Numbered from the stretch's first letter, positions 16,795 to 26,436 are shown. The stretch is 59,411 bases of DNA from Streptacidiphilus neutrinimicus (GCF_000787815.1 NZ_BBPO01000015.1:11763-71173), one strand, 5' to 3'. Made by a program: numbers and translations. The notes: generated from the sequence alone by a model not told the origin.

Positions 16795-17409
16795 TCACCG
16801 GCCGCGCGCGGCGAAGCTGCGCTGCGGCCGGTACTCCACCAGCGTGAGCGCCAGCTCGACGTGCCGGTCGACCAGCGCCCCGAGCGTCAGCGCGCCGTCG
16901 GAGCGGTACCACTGGGCGACGGCGTTGCACATCGCGATGACCCCGCGCCGGGCCTCGTCCGGGTAGGGGGTGTGGAACTCCCCTGAGGCGATGCCGGCCT
17001 CGATCGGGTCGCGGAACAGGTTGGTGGCCTCCGCCTGTCGCCTGCTGTACAGCTCCAGGCGCTCCGCCTCCAGGCTGCGTTCCTCCAGCAGCAGGATGTT
17101 GCTGCGCGCCGCGTGCTCCGCGCGGAACCGGGTGGTGGCCGCGACGACCGCGCCGAGCCGGTCCGCGGGTGCGGCCTGCTCGCCGCCGACGGAGTCGAGC
17201 TCGGCCGCGACCGAGGCGAAGTACCGGTCCATGCCCTCGTCCAGCAGCGCGTGCAGCAGCTCCTGCTTGCCGGAGTAGTAGTGGTACATCGCGGAGAGGC
17301 TCATCCCGGCCCGCGCGGCGATGTTCCGGATCGAGGCGCTGCCGAAGCCCCGCTCGGCGAACTCCTGCCGGGCGGCTTCGAGCAACGCGGTCTGACCGGC
17401 AGGGCGCAT
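16795..17409 (-). CDS. TetR-family regulator (KstR2/FadR-like)
   Basis: A 204-aa protein beginning MRPAGQTALLEAARQEFAE, with a TetR HTH (GFGSASIRNIAARAGMSLSAMYHYYSGKQELL) and a C-terminal domain that resembles lipid/steroid-degradation regulators with CoA-ester ligands. It is divergent from the DUF35 gene at 17560. Two copies of a CGATCGTTC-containing palindrome lie in the intervening 150 bp, making it the probable regulator of both genes. Ligand identity is inference. Confidence 0.85.
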   Translation of the reverse strand: MRPAGQTALLEAARQEFAERGFGSASIRNIAARAGMSLSAMYHYYSGKQELLHALLDEGMDRYFASVAAELDSVGGEQAAPADRLGAVVAATTRFRAEHAARSNILLLEERSLEAERLELYSRRQAEATNLFRDPIEAGIASGEFHTPYPDEARRGVIAMCNAVAQWYRSDGALTLGALVDRHVELALTLVEYRPQRSFAARGR

Positions 17410-17450
17410 TCGAGCCTGTCCTTACGACGTGACTGGGCGATGACGGGACT

Positions 17451-17535
17451 GAGCGATCGTTCGGGATTCTATCGAGCCCGGGTTTCCGCGGCCTACTGGA
17501 CAGCGGCTCCCTTCGCCTCTAGCTTAACGATCGTT
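17451..17535. promoter_or_regulatory. Paired CGATCGTT operators between the TetR and DUF35 genes
   Basis: GAGCGATCGTTC (17451-17462) and AACGATCGTT (17526-17535, perfectly palindromic and extended by CG) share the GCGATCGTTC/ACGATCGTTCG core. One lies near each divergent start. This suggests one repressor-dimer site for each promoter, bound by the TetR protein encoded at 16795-17409. Confidence 0.6.
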
Positions 17536-17559
17536 CGTGAAGGTTGGAGGAGGCAACTG

Positions 17560-17973
17560 ATGGCGAGCACGGCTGTGACGGCGAAGGCCGCGACGAAGGC
17601 CGCGACCGCGAAAAGCCCGGCCGAGGTCTACCGCGAGGGGCTGGCGCTCGGGGAGCTGCGCTACCAGCGGTGTCAGTGGTGCTCGACGCGGTTCTGCAGC
17701 GTCAGCCTGCTCTGCGCCACCTGCGGCGGCCCGGACTTCGTCTGGGAGCGCAGCAGCGGACGCGGGCGGATCCACGCCCTGCCGCAGGCGGTCGGCCCCG
17801 ACGACTGGCAGGAGCGCACCGCGGTCGTCGAGCTGGACGAGGGCTTCCGGGTGCGGGCCCGGCTCGCGCCGACTCCCGCCCACCGGATCTGGCGCGGCGC
17901 GCCGGTGCGGCTGGAGGTCGCCGAGACGGGTGACGGATCACTGCGTCCGGTCTTCCGCCCGGTGGCGGCCTGA
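17560..17973 (+). CDS. DUF35 zinc-ribbon/OB-fold acyl-CoA-associated protein
   Basis: A 137-aa protein starting MASTAVTAKAATK. The N-terminal rubredoxin-like zinc ribbon is formed by C-x2-C and C-x2-C pairs (CQWC ... CATC), and the OB-fold domain follows (residues ~70-135). DUF35 proteins usually partner a thiolase-like enzyme in acyl-CoA or hydroxymethylglutaryl-CoA-type reactions, but no thiolase gene is beside it here. GGAGGAGG upstream fixes the ATG at 17560. It is divergent from the TetR gene and probably repressed by it. Confidence 0.88.
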   Translation: MASTAVTAKAATKAATAKSPAEVYREGLALGELRYQRCQWCSTRFCSVSLLCATCGGPDFVWERSSGRGRIHALPQAVGPDDWQERTAVVELDEGFRVRARLAPTPAHRIWRGAPVRLEVAETGDGSLRPVFRPVAA

Positions 17974-18124
17974 CCTGGGGTCCGCTGCGGCCGCCCGCCG
18001 GTCGAATGCCCGTTTCCCGACCTTCGTCCGGTTGAAGCGGCATCCTTGGATCTGTCACTCTCGGCACGTTCGGCGCGTCTCGTCGCACGAGCACCATCAG
18101 TCCGTGGCTCATCGAGGGATCGCC

Positions 18125-18517
18125 ATGTCCGCACGCAGCGCCTCCGCGCTCATCGCCGCCTCCGTTCTGGCGGCCACCGGCCTCGCGGTGGCGAGCGCCG
18201 GGCCGGCCTTCGCCAAGTCCTCCATCGCGATCCAGGTCAGCGCGCGCAGCGTCACGCCGGGGCAGCGCATCGGCCTCATCGCCTACGGCGCCTCCGACGA
18301 CTTCGGCGGCAACCCCGTCCGCCTGTGCCTGGACGAGCGCGTCGGCCACGGGCCCTGGCGCGCCGTCGGCTGCGGGCGGGAGGGAGCGCTGCGTCTGGCA
18401 GTGCACCCCGCCCACCCCGGAACGCTGGCCTTCCGCTCCCAGTTGGTCGGCCGCAACGGGCACGGCCGCCTCGTCGTGGACCGGACCTCCCAGGTCGTCA
18501 CCGTGCAGGTGCGCTGA
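18125..18517 (+). CDS. Small secreted protein of unknown function
   Basis: A 130-aa protein with a clear signal peptide (residues 1-30: MSARSASALIAASVLAATGL, cleavage near GPAFA). The mature part reads as a small beta-sandwich (VSARSVTPGQRIGLIAYG ... LAFRSQLVGRNGHGRLV) with a Cys pair (RLCLDE ... GCGRE). No family is recognised. GAGGGA precedes the ATG. It stands alone between the DUF35 gene and the iron-uptake operon. Confidence 0.82.
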   Translation: MSARSASALIAASVLAATGLAVASAGPAFAKSSIAIQVSARSVTPGQRIGLIAYGASDDFGGNPVRLCLDERVGHGPWRAVGCGREGALRLAVHPAHPGTLAFRSQLVGRNGHGRLVVDRTSQVVTVQVR

Positions 18518-18559
18518 CCGCCCCGGGAGGGCCCTGCTCGACTTTGTCGAGGGCGCTAG

Positions 18560-18578
18560 TAAGGTATGCCTAAGCTAA
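18560..18578. promoter_or_regulatory. Iron box (DmdR1/IdeR-type operator)
   Basis: The complement of 18560-18578 reads TTAGCTTAGGCATACCTTA, 15 of 19 matches to the actinobacterial iron-box consensus TTAGGTTAGGCTCACCTAA. It lies about 75 nt upstream of the EfeU-EfeO gene, so ferrous DmdR1/IdeR should repress the operon when iron is sufficient. A short inverted repeat CTCGAC-TTT-GTCGAG (18537-18551) lies just upstream. Confidence 0.78.
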
Positions 18579-18651
18579 CCACCGAGCGGTGGTCGGCGTG
18601 TGCTGCCATACGTGTGCGTCCGGGCGAACGGCCCCGGGGGAGGGGCCAAGG

Positions 18652-20754
18652 ATGTGGAACGACGCGTTCCCCAGTTTCCTGATCGGTCTGCGAGAGGGGC
18701 TGGAGGCGGGACTGGTCGTCTCCATCCTTGTCGCGACCCTCGTCCGCGGTGAGGAGCGGGGCCGACTGCCGCAGGTCTGGACGGGCGTCCTGGCCGCGGT
18801 GGGGCTCTCCCTCAGCTTCGGCGCGATCCTGACGTTCACCTCGGCGAACCTCTCGGCCAAGGCCCAGGAGGCGTTCGGCGGCTCCCTCAGTGTCGTCGCC
18901 GTCGCGTTCGTCACGGCGATGGTGTTCTGGATGCGCCGCAACGCCCGCAACCTCTCCGGCGAGATCAAGGAAAAGGTGACGGCGGCCCTGGCCATCGGCT
19001 CGGGGATGCTGGTCCTCACCAGCTTCCTGGCGGTCGGCCGGGAGGGGCTGGAGACCGCGCTGTTCATCTGGACCACCGCGCAGACGGCCGGCGAGTCCAC
19101 CGGCCCGCTGGTCGGCGCGGCCGTCGGCCTGGTCCTGGCGGCGGCCCTGTGCTGGGGCCTGTACCGGCGGGTGCTGAAGATCAACCTGACCCGGTTCTTC
19201 ACCTGGACCGGCATCGGCCTGATCGTCATCGCCGCAGGCGTCCTCGCCTACGGCCTGCGCGACCTCCAGGAGGGCGGCGTCCTGCCGGGCGCGACCGCCT
19301 TCGCCGTGGACCTCAGCGGCAGCGTCGACCAGAACTCCTGGTACGCGACGCTCGTCCAGGGCGTCCTCAACCTCACCACCCAGATGACCTGGCTCCAGGT
19401 CGTCGCCTACGTGCTCTACCTGGGCACCGTGATGACCCTCTTCGTCCGCGGCCTGCGCGCCCCGAAGCCGGCCGCCCCGAAGCCGGCCGCCCCGGAGCCG
19501 GCCGCTCCGCGGGCGGTCGAGGCCGAGGCCGGGGCCGCCGAGGCGAAGCCCGAGCCCGAGGCCGCGCGGGCGGCCGATGCCGAAGCGCCCGCGCGCGGCC
19601 GCCGCTGGGTCGTGCCGGTGGCCGTCGTCGCCGTCCCGGCGGTCGTCGCGGGAGTGGTCATCGCCTCCTCCGACGGCAAGCGGCCCGCGGCCGCGACCGT
19701 CTCCGTCTCGCCGACCGAGTGCGGCAAGGGCTTCGCCGCCCCGCAGCCCGGCCAGCAGACCTTCCAGATGCACAACACAGGCCCGCAGACCTCCGAGGTC
19801 TACCTGGTCAACCCGGCCACCAACGCCGTCTACGGCGAGATCGAGGGCCTGGCCCCCGGCACCACCCGCGCGCTGGTCGCCACCATCGGCTCCGGACAGT
19901 ACGCCTGGCGCTGCGTGCCGACCGGCGGAAAGGCCGTGACCTCCGCGGCCGTCACCGTCTCCGGAGGGGGCTCCGTCGCCGCCGTCCTGCCCGTCTCGGA
20001 GCAGGACCTGGCCGGTCCGCTGGCCCAGTACCAGCAGTTCGTCGACGCGGGCCTCGCCACGCTGCAGACGCAGACCGCCAAGCTCGCCGCCGACCTGCAC
20101 GCGGGCGACGTCGCCGCCGCCAAGGTTGACTGGCTGACCGCGCACCTGCAGTACTCCTCCCTCGGCGCGGCCTACGGCACCTTCGAGGACTTCGACAAGA
20201 AGATCAACGGCCGGGCCGACGGCCTGCCGCAGGGCGTGAACGACCCGGGCTTCCAGGGCTTCCACCGGATCGAGTACGGCCTGTGGCACGGGCAGTCCGC
20301 CGCCTCCCTCGCGCCGGTCGCGGACCAGCTCGCCTCCGACGTCACGGGCCTGCGCAAGGCCTTCCCGAGCCAGGACTTCGACCCCTCGGACCTGCCGCTT
20401 CGCACCCACGAGATCCTGGAGAACACGCTCCAGTTCGAGCTCACCGCCGACACCGACGAGGGCAGCGGCACCAACCTGGCCACCGCGCAGGCCAACGTCG
20501 TCGGCACCCAGGAGCTGCTGACGGTGCTGCGCCCGCTGATCGCCAAGCGCAGCCCGGACCTGCTCGGCACCGTCGACGCCGACATCGCCCGCTTCTCGTC
20601 CCTGCTGAAGCAGGGACAGCAGCCGAACGGCTCCTGGACGCCGGTGCGGCAGCTCGACCCGACGCTGCGCGCCCAGCTCAACGGCGCGCTCGGCCAGCTG
20701 CTCGAAGACCTCTCGCCCATTCCCGACCTGCTCGAGATCCGGAAGTCCGCCTGA
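18652..20754 (+). CDS. EfeU-EfeO fusion: iron permease joined to periplasmic iron-binding domain
   Basis: A 700-aa protein combining two subunits that are usually separate. Residues ~1-270 are the FTR1/EfeU permease with seven membrane segments and the two REGLE iron motifs (REGLEAGL near 14 and REGLETAL near 143). A proline/alanine linker with repeats ([16 protein letters not shown]) and an extra membrane segment ([20 protein letters not shown]) follow. The EfeO portion then has a cupredoxin-like domain (~350-440) and an imelysin/M75 domain with HRIEYGLW. EfeUOB systems take up ferrous/ferric iron. The ATG at 18652 follows GGAGGGG. Its stop overlaps the efeB start (TGATG). Expression is probably controlled by the iron box upstream. 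Confidence 0.9.
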   Translation: MWNDAFPSFLIGLREGLEAGLVVSILVATLVRGEERGRLPQVWTGVLAAVGLSLSFGAILTFTSANLSAKAQEAFGGSLSVVAVAFVTAMVFWMRRNARNLSGEIKEKVTAALAIGSGMLVLTSFLAVGREGLETALFIWTTAQTAGESTGPLVGAAVGLVLAAALCWGLYRRVLKINLTRFFTWTGIGLIVIAAGVLAYGLRDLQEGGVLPGATAFAVDLSGSVDQNSWYATLVQGVLNLTTQMTWLQVVAYVLYLGTVMTLFVRGLRAPKPAAPKPAAPEPAAPRAVEAEAGAAEAKPEPEAARAADAEAPARGRRWVVPVAVVAVPAVVAGVVIASSDGKRPAAATVSVSPTECGKGFAAPQPGQQTFQMHNTGPQTSEVYLVNPATNAVYGEIEGLAPGTTRALVATIGSGQYAWRCVPTGGKAVTSAAVTVSGGGSVAAVLPVSEQDLAGPLAQYQQFVDAGLATLQTQTAKLAADLHAGDVAAAKVDWLTAHLQYSSLGAAYGTFEDFDKKINGRADGLPQGVNDPGFQGFHRIEYGLWHGQSAASLAPVADQLASDVTGLRKAFPSQDFDPSDLPLRTHEILENTLQFELTADTDEGSGTNLATAQANVVGTQELLTVLRPLIAKRSPDLLGTVDADIARFSSLLKQGQQPNGSWTPVRQLDPTLRAQLNGALGQLLEDLSPIPDLLEIRKSA

Positions 20755-22067
20755 TGACCGACGTGACCGACCACCAGAACGCCACCGGCTCCTGCCCGTT
20801 CGGCTATGGATCGGGCGAGCGCCCGGGCTCCTCGCGCCGCAGCTTCGTCAGGACCGCCCTCGGCGCGGGCGCGGCCGGCGCAGCGATCGCCGGTGGAGCG
20901 CTGTCGCTGACCGGCGCCACGGCCACCCCGGCCGCCGCCGACCCGTCCAGCGACTTCAGCACCGGCAGCGTCGCCTTCCACGGCGAGCACCAGGCGGGCG
21001 TCACCACCCCGGCCCCGGCCTTCGCCGCGTTCCTGTCGATGACCGTCATCGCCCAGGACAAGGCCGGTCTGGAGCAGCTGCTGCGCACCCTGACCGGGCG
21101 GATCCGCTTCCTCACCTCCGGCGGCACCCCGCCGGACCTCGGCGTCGGCGCGCCGCCGTCCGACAGCGGGATCCTCGGCCCGGTGGTCCCGGCCGACGAC
21201 CTCACCGTCACCGTCGGCGTCGGCGCCTCGCTCTTCGACGGTCGCTACGGCCTGGCCAAGCAGCGCCCGGCCAGGCTCACGCCGATGCGGACCTTCCCCA
21301 ACGACAACCTGAACCCGGCCGAGTGCCACGGCGACCTCAGCCTGCAGATCTGCGCCTCCCGCCAGGACACCGTGCTGCACGCGATGCGCGACATTGCGAA
21401 GCACACCCGCGGCCTGATGCAGGTCAAGTGGCGCATCGACGGCTTCCAGTCCGCGCCGCGCCCCACCGGCGCGCAGCGCAACCTGCTGGGCTTCAAGGAC
21501 GGCATCGCCAACCCGGACGTGACGTCGGGCCGGGAGATGGACCGGCTGGTCTGGGTCGAGGCGGGCTCCGGCGAGCCGGCCTGGGCGGCGGGAGGCAGCT
21601 ACCAGGTGATCCGGATCATCCGGATGCTGGTGGAGTTCTGGGACCGGGTCTCGCTCACCGAGCAGGAGAAGATGTTCGGCCGCCGCAAGGACACCGGCGC
21701 CCCGCTGGACGGCGCGAACGAGACCGACATCCCCGACTACGCCAAGGACCCGCAGGGCAACGCGATTCCGCTCGACGCCCACATCCGGCTGGCCAACCCC
21801 CGCACCGCCAGGACGGACGACTCGCGCATCCTGCGCCGCGGCTTCAACTACGACCGCGGGATCGACGGCGTCGGCAACCTCGACATGGGCCTCGCCTTCT
21901 GCTGCTACCAGCAGGACGTCGTCCGCCAGTTCGAGGCCACCCAGACCAGGCTCATCGACGAGCCGCTGGTCGACTACATCTCGCCGACGGGCGGCGGCTA
22001 CTTCTTCGTGCTGCCGGGCGTCGAGGACGGCTCGGACTGGCTCGGCCGCGGACTGCTCTCCGCCTGA
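20754..22067 (+). CDS. efeB: Tat-exported DyP-type haem peroxidase EfeB
   Basis: A 437-aa dye-decolorising peroxidase. The Tat signal ([16 protein letters not shown], residues ~27-45) ends near PAAADP. The GxxDG motif is present (GFKDGIANP), and the conserved proximal-His/Arg region around RRGFNYDRG is intact. EfeB oxidises ferrous iron or releases iron from haem outside the membrane, feeding the EfeU permease. ATG at 20754 shares one base with the stop of the EfeU-EfeO gene, giving tight translational coupling. Confidence 0.94.
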   Translation: MTDVTDHQNATGSCPFGYGSGERPGSSRRSFVRTALGAGAAGAAIAGGALSLTGATATPAAADPSSDFSTGSVAFHGEHQAGVTTPAPAFAAFLSMTVIAQDKAGLEQLLRTLTGRIRFLTSGGTPPDLGVGAPPSDSGILGPVVPADDLTVTVGVGASLFDGRYGLAKQRPARLTPMRTFPNDNLNPAECHGDLSLQICASRQDTVLHAMRDIAKHTRGLMQVKWRIDGFQSAPRPTGAQRNLLGFKDGIANPDVTSGREMDRLVWVEAGSGEPAWAAGGSYQVIRIIRMLVEFWDRVSLTEQEKMFGRRKDTGAPLDGANETDIPDYAKDPQGNAIPLDAHIRLANPRTARTDDSRILRRGFNYDRGIDGVGNLDMGLAFCCYQQDVVRQFEATQTRLIDEPLVDYISPTGGGYFFVLPGVEDGSDWLGRGLLSA

Positions 22068-22147
22068 GCCGCCTCCTGCCGGACCGGAGTGTGCGTCTCC
22101 CCTCGTGATCAGGCAAGGTAAGAGCCAGAGTACGAGGGGAGCGGTAG

Positions 22148-23842
22148 GTGCCCGAGGGCGTGCGGCCAGGAGAGCCCGAGCAGCCGGAGCAGCCGGAACG
22201 GACAGCGCAGGCGGAGCAGGAGACAGAGGAGCGGGCAGGGGGGTGGGCCGAGGAGGAGCTGTCGGTCACCCCCGGGCTGCTCGGCCCCACGGGACCCGTC
22301 GGCACCACCCCCGCCTCCCTGGAGGCCTCCGAGGAGGAGGCCTCCGACGAGGACTGGGCGCGCTTCGGCTACACCCCGACCATGGGCATCCCGGTCGAGG
22401 CCATGCGCCGGGACCTGCGTCGCGGCGCGCCCGGCGAGGCCCCCTGGCCGGACCGGATGCGCACGCTGCTGCGCACCCCGATGTCCGAGCGACCCGCCTT
22501 CGAGCGCACGGAATCGGAGGACCGGGCCGCGGAGGTGACCGCGCCCAAGATCGCCCGCGTGCTCGACCTGACGCTGCGCATCGGCGAGCTGCTGCTGGCC
22601 AGCGGCGAGGCCGCCGAGGACGTGGAGGCGGCCATGCTGGGCGTCTCGCACGCGCTCGGCCTGGACCGCTGCGAGCCGCAGGTCACCTTCACGCTGATCG
22701 CGATCACCTACCAGCCCTCGCTGGTCGAGCCGCCGGTCACCTCCACCCGCGTGGTGCGGCGGCGCGGCTCCGACTACACCCGGCTCGCCTCGGTCTACCG
22801 GCTCGTCGCGGACATCACCTCCGAGCGCGTCGGCGTCGAGGAGGCCTACGGCCGGCTCGCCGAGATCCGCCGCAACCGGCACCCCTACCCGACCTGGGTG
22901 CTCTCGCTGGCCACGGGCGCGCTCGCGGGCGCGGCGACGATGCTGGTCGGCGGCAAGGCCGACGGGCAGGCCTGGCTGGTGCTGCTGTGCGCGTTCGTCG
23001 CCTCCGTCATCGGCGACCGGCTTGCCTGGCTGATCTCCACCCGCGGGCTGCCGGAGTTCTACCAGTTCGTCATCGCGGCCACCCCGGCCGCCGGGCTCGG
23101 CGTCGGCCTCACCCTGATCGGCTCCGACCTGCGCGGCTCCGTCGTCATCACCGGCGGCCTGTACGCCCTGCTGCCGGGCCGCGCGCTGGTGGCGGCCGTG
23201 GCCGACGGCCTGACCGGCTTCTACATCACCGCCGCCGCCCGTCTGCTGGAGGTCCTCTACCTCGTCGTCGGCATCGTGGCGGGCGTGACGCTGGTGCTCT
23301 ACATCGGCGTCAACTTCGGCGCGAGCCTGCACCCCGAGCAGACCTTCACGCAGCAGTCCGCCCCGCTGATCCAGCTCCCGGCGGCGATGGCGCTGACGCT
23401 GTGCTTCGCCGTCCTGCTGCAGACCTCCCGTCAGGTGCTGCCGGTCGTCACCGTGCTCGGCGGCGTCGGCTGGACCGCCTTCGGGGTGCTGCGGGGGGCC
23501 GGCATCTCCGCGATCGTCGCCACGGCGGTGGCCGCCACCGTCATCGGCCTCTTCGGCCAGATGGCCTCCCGCTACCGCTACGCCTCCTCGCTCCCGTACG
23601 TGACGGCGGCCCTCGGCCCGCTGCTGCCGGGCTCGGTGATCTACCTCGGCCTGCTCTTCTTCACCCAGAACCAGCCGATCCCGGGCGTGCTGTCGGTCAT
23701 CCGCGCGGCCGCGCTGGCCCTGGCGCTGGCCGTCGGCGTCAACCTCGGCGGCGAGCTGGCCCGCCTGTTCCTGAAGATCCCCCAGGGCGTGGTCGGCGGC
23801 GCGAAGCAGCGCGGCGCGGCCAAGCGCACCCGAGGCTTCTGA
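22148..23842 (+). CDS. ThrE-family threonine/serine exporter (DUF1212)
   Basis: A 564-aa membrane protein. A long acidic N-terminal extension (~residues 1-125, rich in Glu/Pro) leads to a soluble domain with the family motif LLLASGEAAEDVEAAM and about ten membrane segments after residue 260. Both ThrE halves (DUF1212 and DUF3815) are fused, as in Corynebacterium ThrE. The GTG at 22148 follows GGGGAGCGG. The stop overlaps the next ATG by one base (TGATG). The true substrate may be another small amino acid. Confidence 0.88.
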   Translation: MPEGVRPGEPEQPEQPERTAQAEQETEERAGGWAEEELSVTPGLLGPTGPVGTTPASLEASEEEASDEDWARFGYTPTMGIPVEAMRRDLRRGAPGEAPWPDRMRTLLRTPMSERPAFERTESEDRAAEVTAPKIARVLDLTLRIGELLLASGEAAEDVEAAMLGVSHALGLDRCEPQVTFTLIAITYQPSLVEPPVTSTRVVRRRGSDYTRLASVYRLVADITSERVGVEEAYGRLAEIRRNRHPYPTWVLSLATGALAGAATMLVGGKADGQAWLVLLCAFVASVIGDRLAWLISTRGLPEFYQFVIAATPAAGLGVGLTLIGSDLRGSVVITGGLYALLPGRALVAAVADGLTGFYITAAARLLEVLYLVVGIVAGVTLVLYIGVNFGASLHPEQTFTQQSAPLIQLPAAMALTLCFAVLLQTSRQVLPVVTVLGGVGWTAFGVLRGAGISAIVATAVAATVIGLFGQMASRYRYASSLPYVTAALGPLLPGSVIYLGLLFFTQNQPIPGVLSVIRAAALALALAVGVNLGGELARLFLKIPQGVVGGAKQRGAAKRTRGF

Positions 23843-24828
23843 TGCGCGGCCACTTCTGGGGCTACTACACGCACCACATCCAGGACCCCGGAAAACAGCC
23901 GCTCTTCCTGCTGCTGGCCGGGTTCATCGGCTCGTTCCTGTTCATCCGGTTCAGCGTCCGGATGATCAGGCGCGGCGTGAAGTGGTGGCCCGGCAACGTC
24001 ACCCCCGGCGGCCTGCACATCCACCACGTGGTCTTCGGGGTCTTCTTCCTGCTCGCCGCGGGCTTCACGGTGTTCGCGACGGACGGCACGCACCCGTGGA
24101 TCGACGTCGCGGGGCTGATCTTCGGCATCGGCTGCGGACTGGTCCTGGACGAGTTCGCGCTGCTGCTGCACCTGGAGGACGTCTACTGGAGCGAGCAGGG
24201 CCGCAAGTCCGTGGACGCGGTGATCATCGGCATCCTCTTCGCCGCGCTGCTGCTGGTCGGCTACCTCCCGCTCGGCGTCAGCCCGGGCACGCCGGTGCGC
24301 TGGGGCGCGATCGCGATCATCTCCGTCAACGCGTTCTTCACGGTGGTGGCGCTGCTCAAGGGCAAGTTCTGGAGCGGCATGATCGGCATCATGGTCCCGG
24401 GCCTGTCCTGGATCGCCGCGACGCGCCTGGCGCGCCCGAACAGCCCCTGGGCGCGCTGGCGCTACACCTACCGCCCGCGCAAGTTCGCTCGCGCGAGGCG
24501 CAGGGAGGCCCGCTGGCACCGCCGGGGCGACGCGGCCCGCACCTGGTTCTTCGACCTGATCGCGGGCAAGCCCACGCCGCCGGGACAGGCGCCCTCCCGC
24601 GCACACCTCTTCGCCGAGCGCTGGGGCCACCGGGTGGCCGCCCGGCTGGAGCACGCCGCGTACGCCCCGCTGGACCAGGCCCGGGTCCAGAAGCTCGCCC
24701 GCCTGAACCGCCTCGCCGTCAAGCACGGCCCGAAGCCCGCCACCGGCACCGCCGAATCCGCCCGCCGCCGCGCCGCCGCCCGCCGCCGCCGCGCCATCGC
24801 CGCCGGCCGCCGCCGCAGCAACCTCTAG
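23842..24828 (+). CDS. Conserved actinobacterial integral membrane protein
   Basis: A 328-aa protein starting MRGHFWGYYTHH. Five or so membrane segments lie within residues 20-205, with a His-rich motif (GGLHIHHVVFG) after the first segment and acidic residues in the next loops (LDEFALLLHLEDVYW). The last ~120 residues are soluble and strongly Arg/Ala-rich, ending RRRAAARRRRAIAAGRRR. Coupled to the ThrE-type gene by a TGATG overlap, which suggests a related membrane function. No enzymatic role is recognised. Confidence 0.82.
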   Translation: MRGHFWGYYTHHIQDPGKQPLFLLLAGFIGSFLFIRFSVRMIRRGVKWWPGNVTPGGLHIHHVVFGVFFLLAAGFTVFATDGTHPWIDVAGLIFGIGCGLVLDEFALLLHLEDVYWSEQGRKSVDAVIIGILFAALLLVGYLPLGVSPGTPVRWGAIAIISVNAFFTVVALLKGKFWSGMIGIMVPGLSWIAATRLARPNSPWARWRYTYRPRKFARARRREARWHRRGDAARTWFFDLIAGKPTPPGQAPSRAHLFAERWGHRVAARLEHAAYAPLDQARVQKLARLNRLAVKHGPKPATGTAESARRRAAARRRRAIAAGRRRSNL

Positions 24829-24831
24829 CTA

Positions 24832-24920
24832 GGGCCTGGCTTGTGGATCATGCCGGGCCCACGACGCGGGCTGATCCGACCTGATCCGACCTGATCCGAC
24901 CTGATCCACGAGACAGGCCC
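24832..24920. repeat. 89-bp inverted-repeat element with 10-bp tandem repeats
   Basis: Left arm GGGCCTGGCTTGTGGATCA (24832-24850) and right arm TGATCCACGAGACAGGCCC (24902-24920) pair with 17 of 19 matches. The loop contains three exact copies of CTGATCCGAC (24871-24900), the fourth merging into the right arm. It begins four bases after the stop codon of the membrane protein gene. It could be a miniature insertion-derived element or a terminator-like structure. No target duplication is visible. Confidence 0.7.
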
Positions 24921-25239
24921 CAGCCCGCCCTCCGCCGCGCCGCTTCGGCGCCCGGCCGGCCACCCTGGCCCGGTCTGCCCGTCTCCGCGCCGCCAGCCCC
25001 CGGCCGTGGCCTCCCGGCCCCTCCCGTCCCCGGCCCGGCTGTGCTCGCTGCCTCCGAGCCTTCGGGCCCGGGCATCCTGGCCTCCAGGCCGGCGGCGCTG
25101 GCCGGCTCGGGCAGCGGGATCCCGTGCGGCGGGGGCTGCCTTCTTGCGTGAGGCCCACGGCCGCCGCGCCGCCGGATTCGCGAAACAACTGACGGGCCGT
25201 CACCCAGGTGGGTCACCCAGCGGTGCGAATCTCTGACGG
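24921..25239. other. Non-coding stretch before the NlpC/P60 gene
   Basis: About 320 bp with no convincing gene on either strand; the open frames have poor codon bias. A perfect 13-bp palindrome TGACGGGCCGTCA (25190-25202) followed by CCCAGGTGGGTCACCC may be an operator for the hydrolase gene. I looked for a ydaO-type cyclic-di-AMP riboswitch and did not see one. Confidence 0.4.
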
Positions 25240-26436
25240 GTGGCCAGACTTGAGAGGGTGAACCGCCCTAGCTCCGCACTCGCGTCCGCCGCGCTGCTGC
25301 TCGCAGCCGTTCTCGCCACGCCGCGGGCTGCCGCGGACGACGGGCCCGGCGGCCCGTCCGCCGGGCGGCTCGCGTCCGCGCAGACGGCCGCTCAGGCCGC
25401 GCAGGCGCAGGTCGAGGCCGTCGAGACGCAGCTCATCGCCGCGCAGAGCGCCGAGGCGGCGACGAACGTGCGCGTGGAGTCCGCCGTGGAGGCGTACAAC
25501 GGCGCCGTCGTCGCGCAGCAGAAGGCCGCGGCGCAGGCCGCCGCCACCTCCGTTGCGGCCCGTGGCGCGGACGCTGCCGAGCGCGGCGCGCGCGAGATGG
25601 TCGGCGCACTGGCCGCCCAGCAGTACCGGGAGGGCGGGCCGCCACAGCTGGCCGGCCTCGCCGGCCTCCTCGCGGCGCGGGACCCGCACGCCGCGGAGCT
25701 CGCCACGGAGGCCGCCCAGGGCGTGGCCCAGCAGGCGCAGAGCGCCCTGCGGCAGGCCGTCGCGACCGCGACGCAGGCCGCGCGCGCGGACACCGCCGCC
25801 CAGCAGGCGAACACCGCGGCCGCCGCGGCGACGGCCAAGGTCGCGGCCGCTCGGACGGCCGCCCAACTGCAACTGGCCGCACAACAGGCGCAGGTCGCCG
25901 TGCTGGACGCACAGCACACCGCGCTGCTCGAGGGCCTGGCCGATGCCCAACGGGTCGCGCTCCAGCTGACGGAGGCCCACGCCCAGGCGCTCGCCGCGCA
26001 GGCGGCCAAGCTGGCCGCGCTCGCCGCCCCGGCCAAGCAGCAGGCCACGCCGCCGCCTCCGCCGTCCGGGCCCGGAGACGTGCACAGCGTGCTGGCCTTC
26101 GCGCGTGCGGCCCTCGGCCTCCCGTACGTCTGGGGGGGCGCGGGCCCGCAGAACTACGACTGCTCGGGCCTCACCATGCGCGCCTGGGAGCGGGCGGGCG
26201 TCGAGCTGCCGCACTACGCCGCGGACCAGTACCAGCAGTCGCACCCGGTGACCTACCGTCAGTTGCAACCGGGCGACCTGGTCTTCTGGTCCCACGACGG
26301 CAGCCCGCAGGGCATCTTCCACGTCGCACTCTTCACCGGCGACGACACCGTCATCGAGGCCCCGCGCACGGGCGACGTCGTCAAGACCGCCTCCCTGTGG
26401 ATCATGGGCACCCCGGCCTTCTACGCCCGCCCCTGA
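25240..26436 (+). CDS. NlpC/P60-family peptidoglycan endopeptidase (RipA-like)
   Basis: A 398-aa secreted hydrolase. A signal peptide (residues ~7-32, ending PRAAADD) is followed by an alanine-rich coiled-coil region (~40-270), a proline linker and a C-terminal C40 domain with catalytic Cys in YDCSGLT and His in FHVALF, then Asp/His candidates in the last strands. These enzymes cut the gamma-D-glutamyl-diaminopimelate bond during growth and division. The GTG at 25240 gives a short n-region; GTG at 25258 is possible. The gene stands alone. Confidence 0.9.
   Translation: MARLERVNRPSSALASAALLLAAVLATPRAAADDGPGGPSAGRLASAQTAAQAAQAQVEAVETQLIAAQSAEAATNVRVESAVEAYNGAVVAQQKAAAQAAATSVAARGADAAERGAREMVGALAAQQYREGGPPQLAGLAGLLAARDPHAAELATEAAQGVAQQAQSALRQAVATATQAARADTAAQQANTAAAAATAKVAAARTAAQLQLAAQQAQVAVLDAQHTALLEGLADAQRVALQLTEAHAQALAAQAAKLAALAAPAKQQATPPPPPSGPGDVHSVLAFARAALGLPYVWGGAGPQNYDCSGLTMRAWERAGVELPHYAADQYQQSHPVTYRQLQPGDLVFWSHDGSPQGIFHVALFTGDDTVIEAPRTGDVVKTASLWIMGTPAFYARP

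Noticed and set aside
22105-23841. Plus-strand open frame preceding the membrane protein gene at 23842
   Set aside because: Out of frame with the ThrE-type gene that occupies the same stretch; its codons lack GC3 bias and the true start is the coupled ATG at 23842.
24871-24920. CRISPR-like repeats (CTGATCCGAC)
   Set aside because: The units are 10 bp with no spacers and sit inside an inverted-repeat structure.
25090-25239. Cyclic-di-AMP (ydaO-type) riboswitch before the NlpC/P60 gene
   Set aside because: The conserved riboswitch core elements could not be found; only a short palindrome is present.
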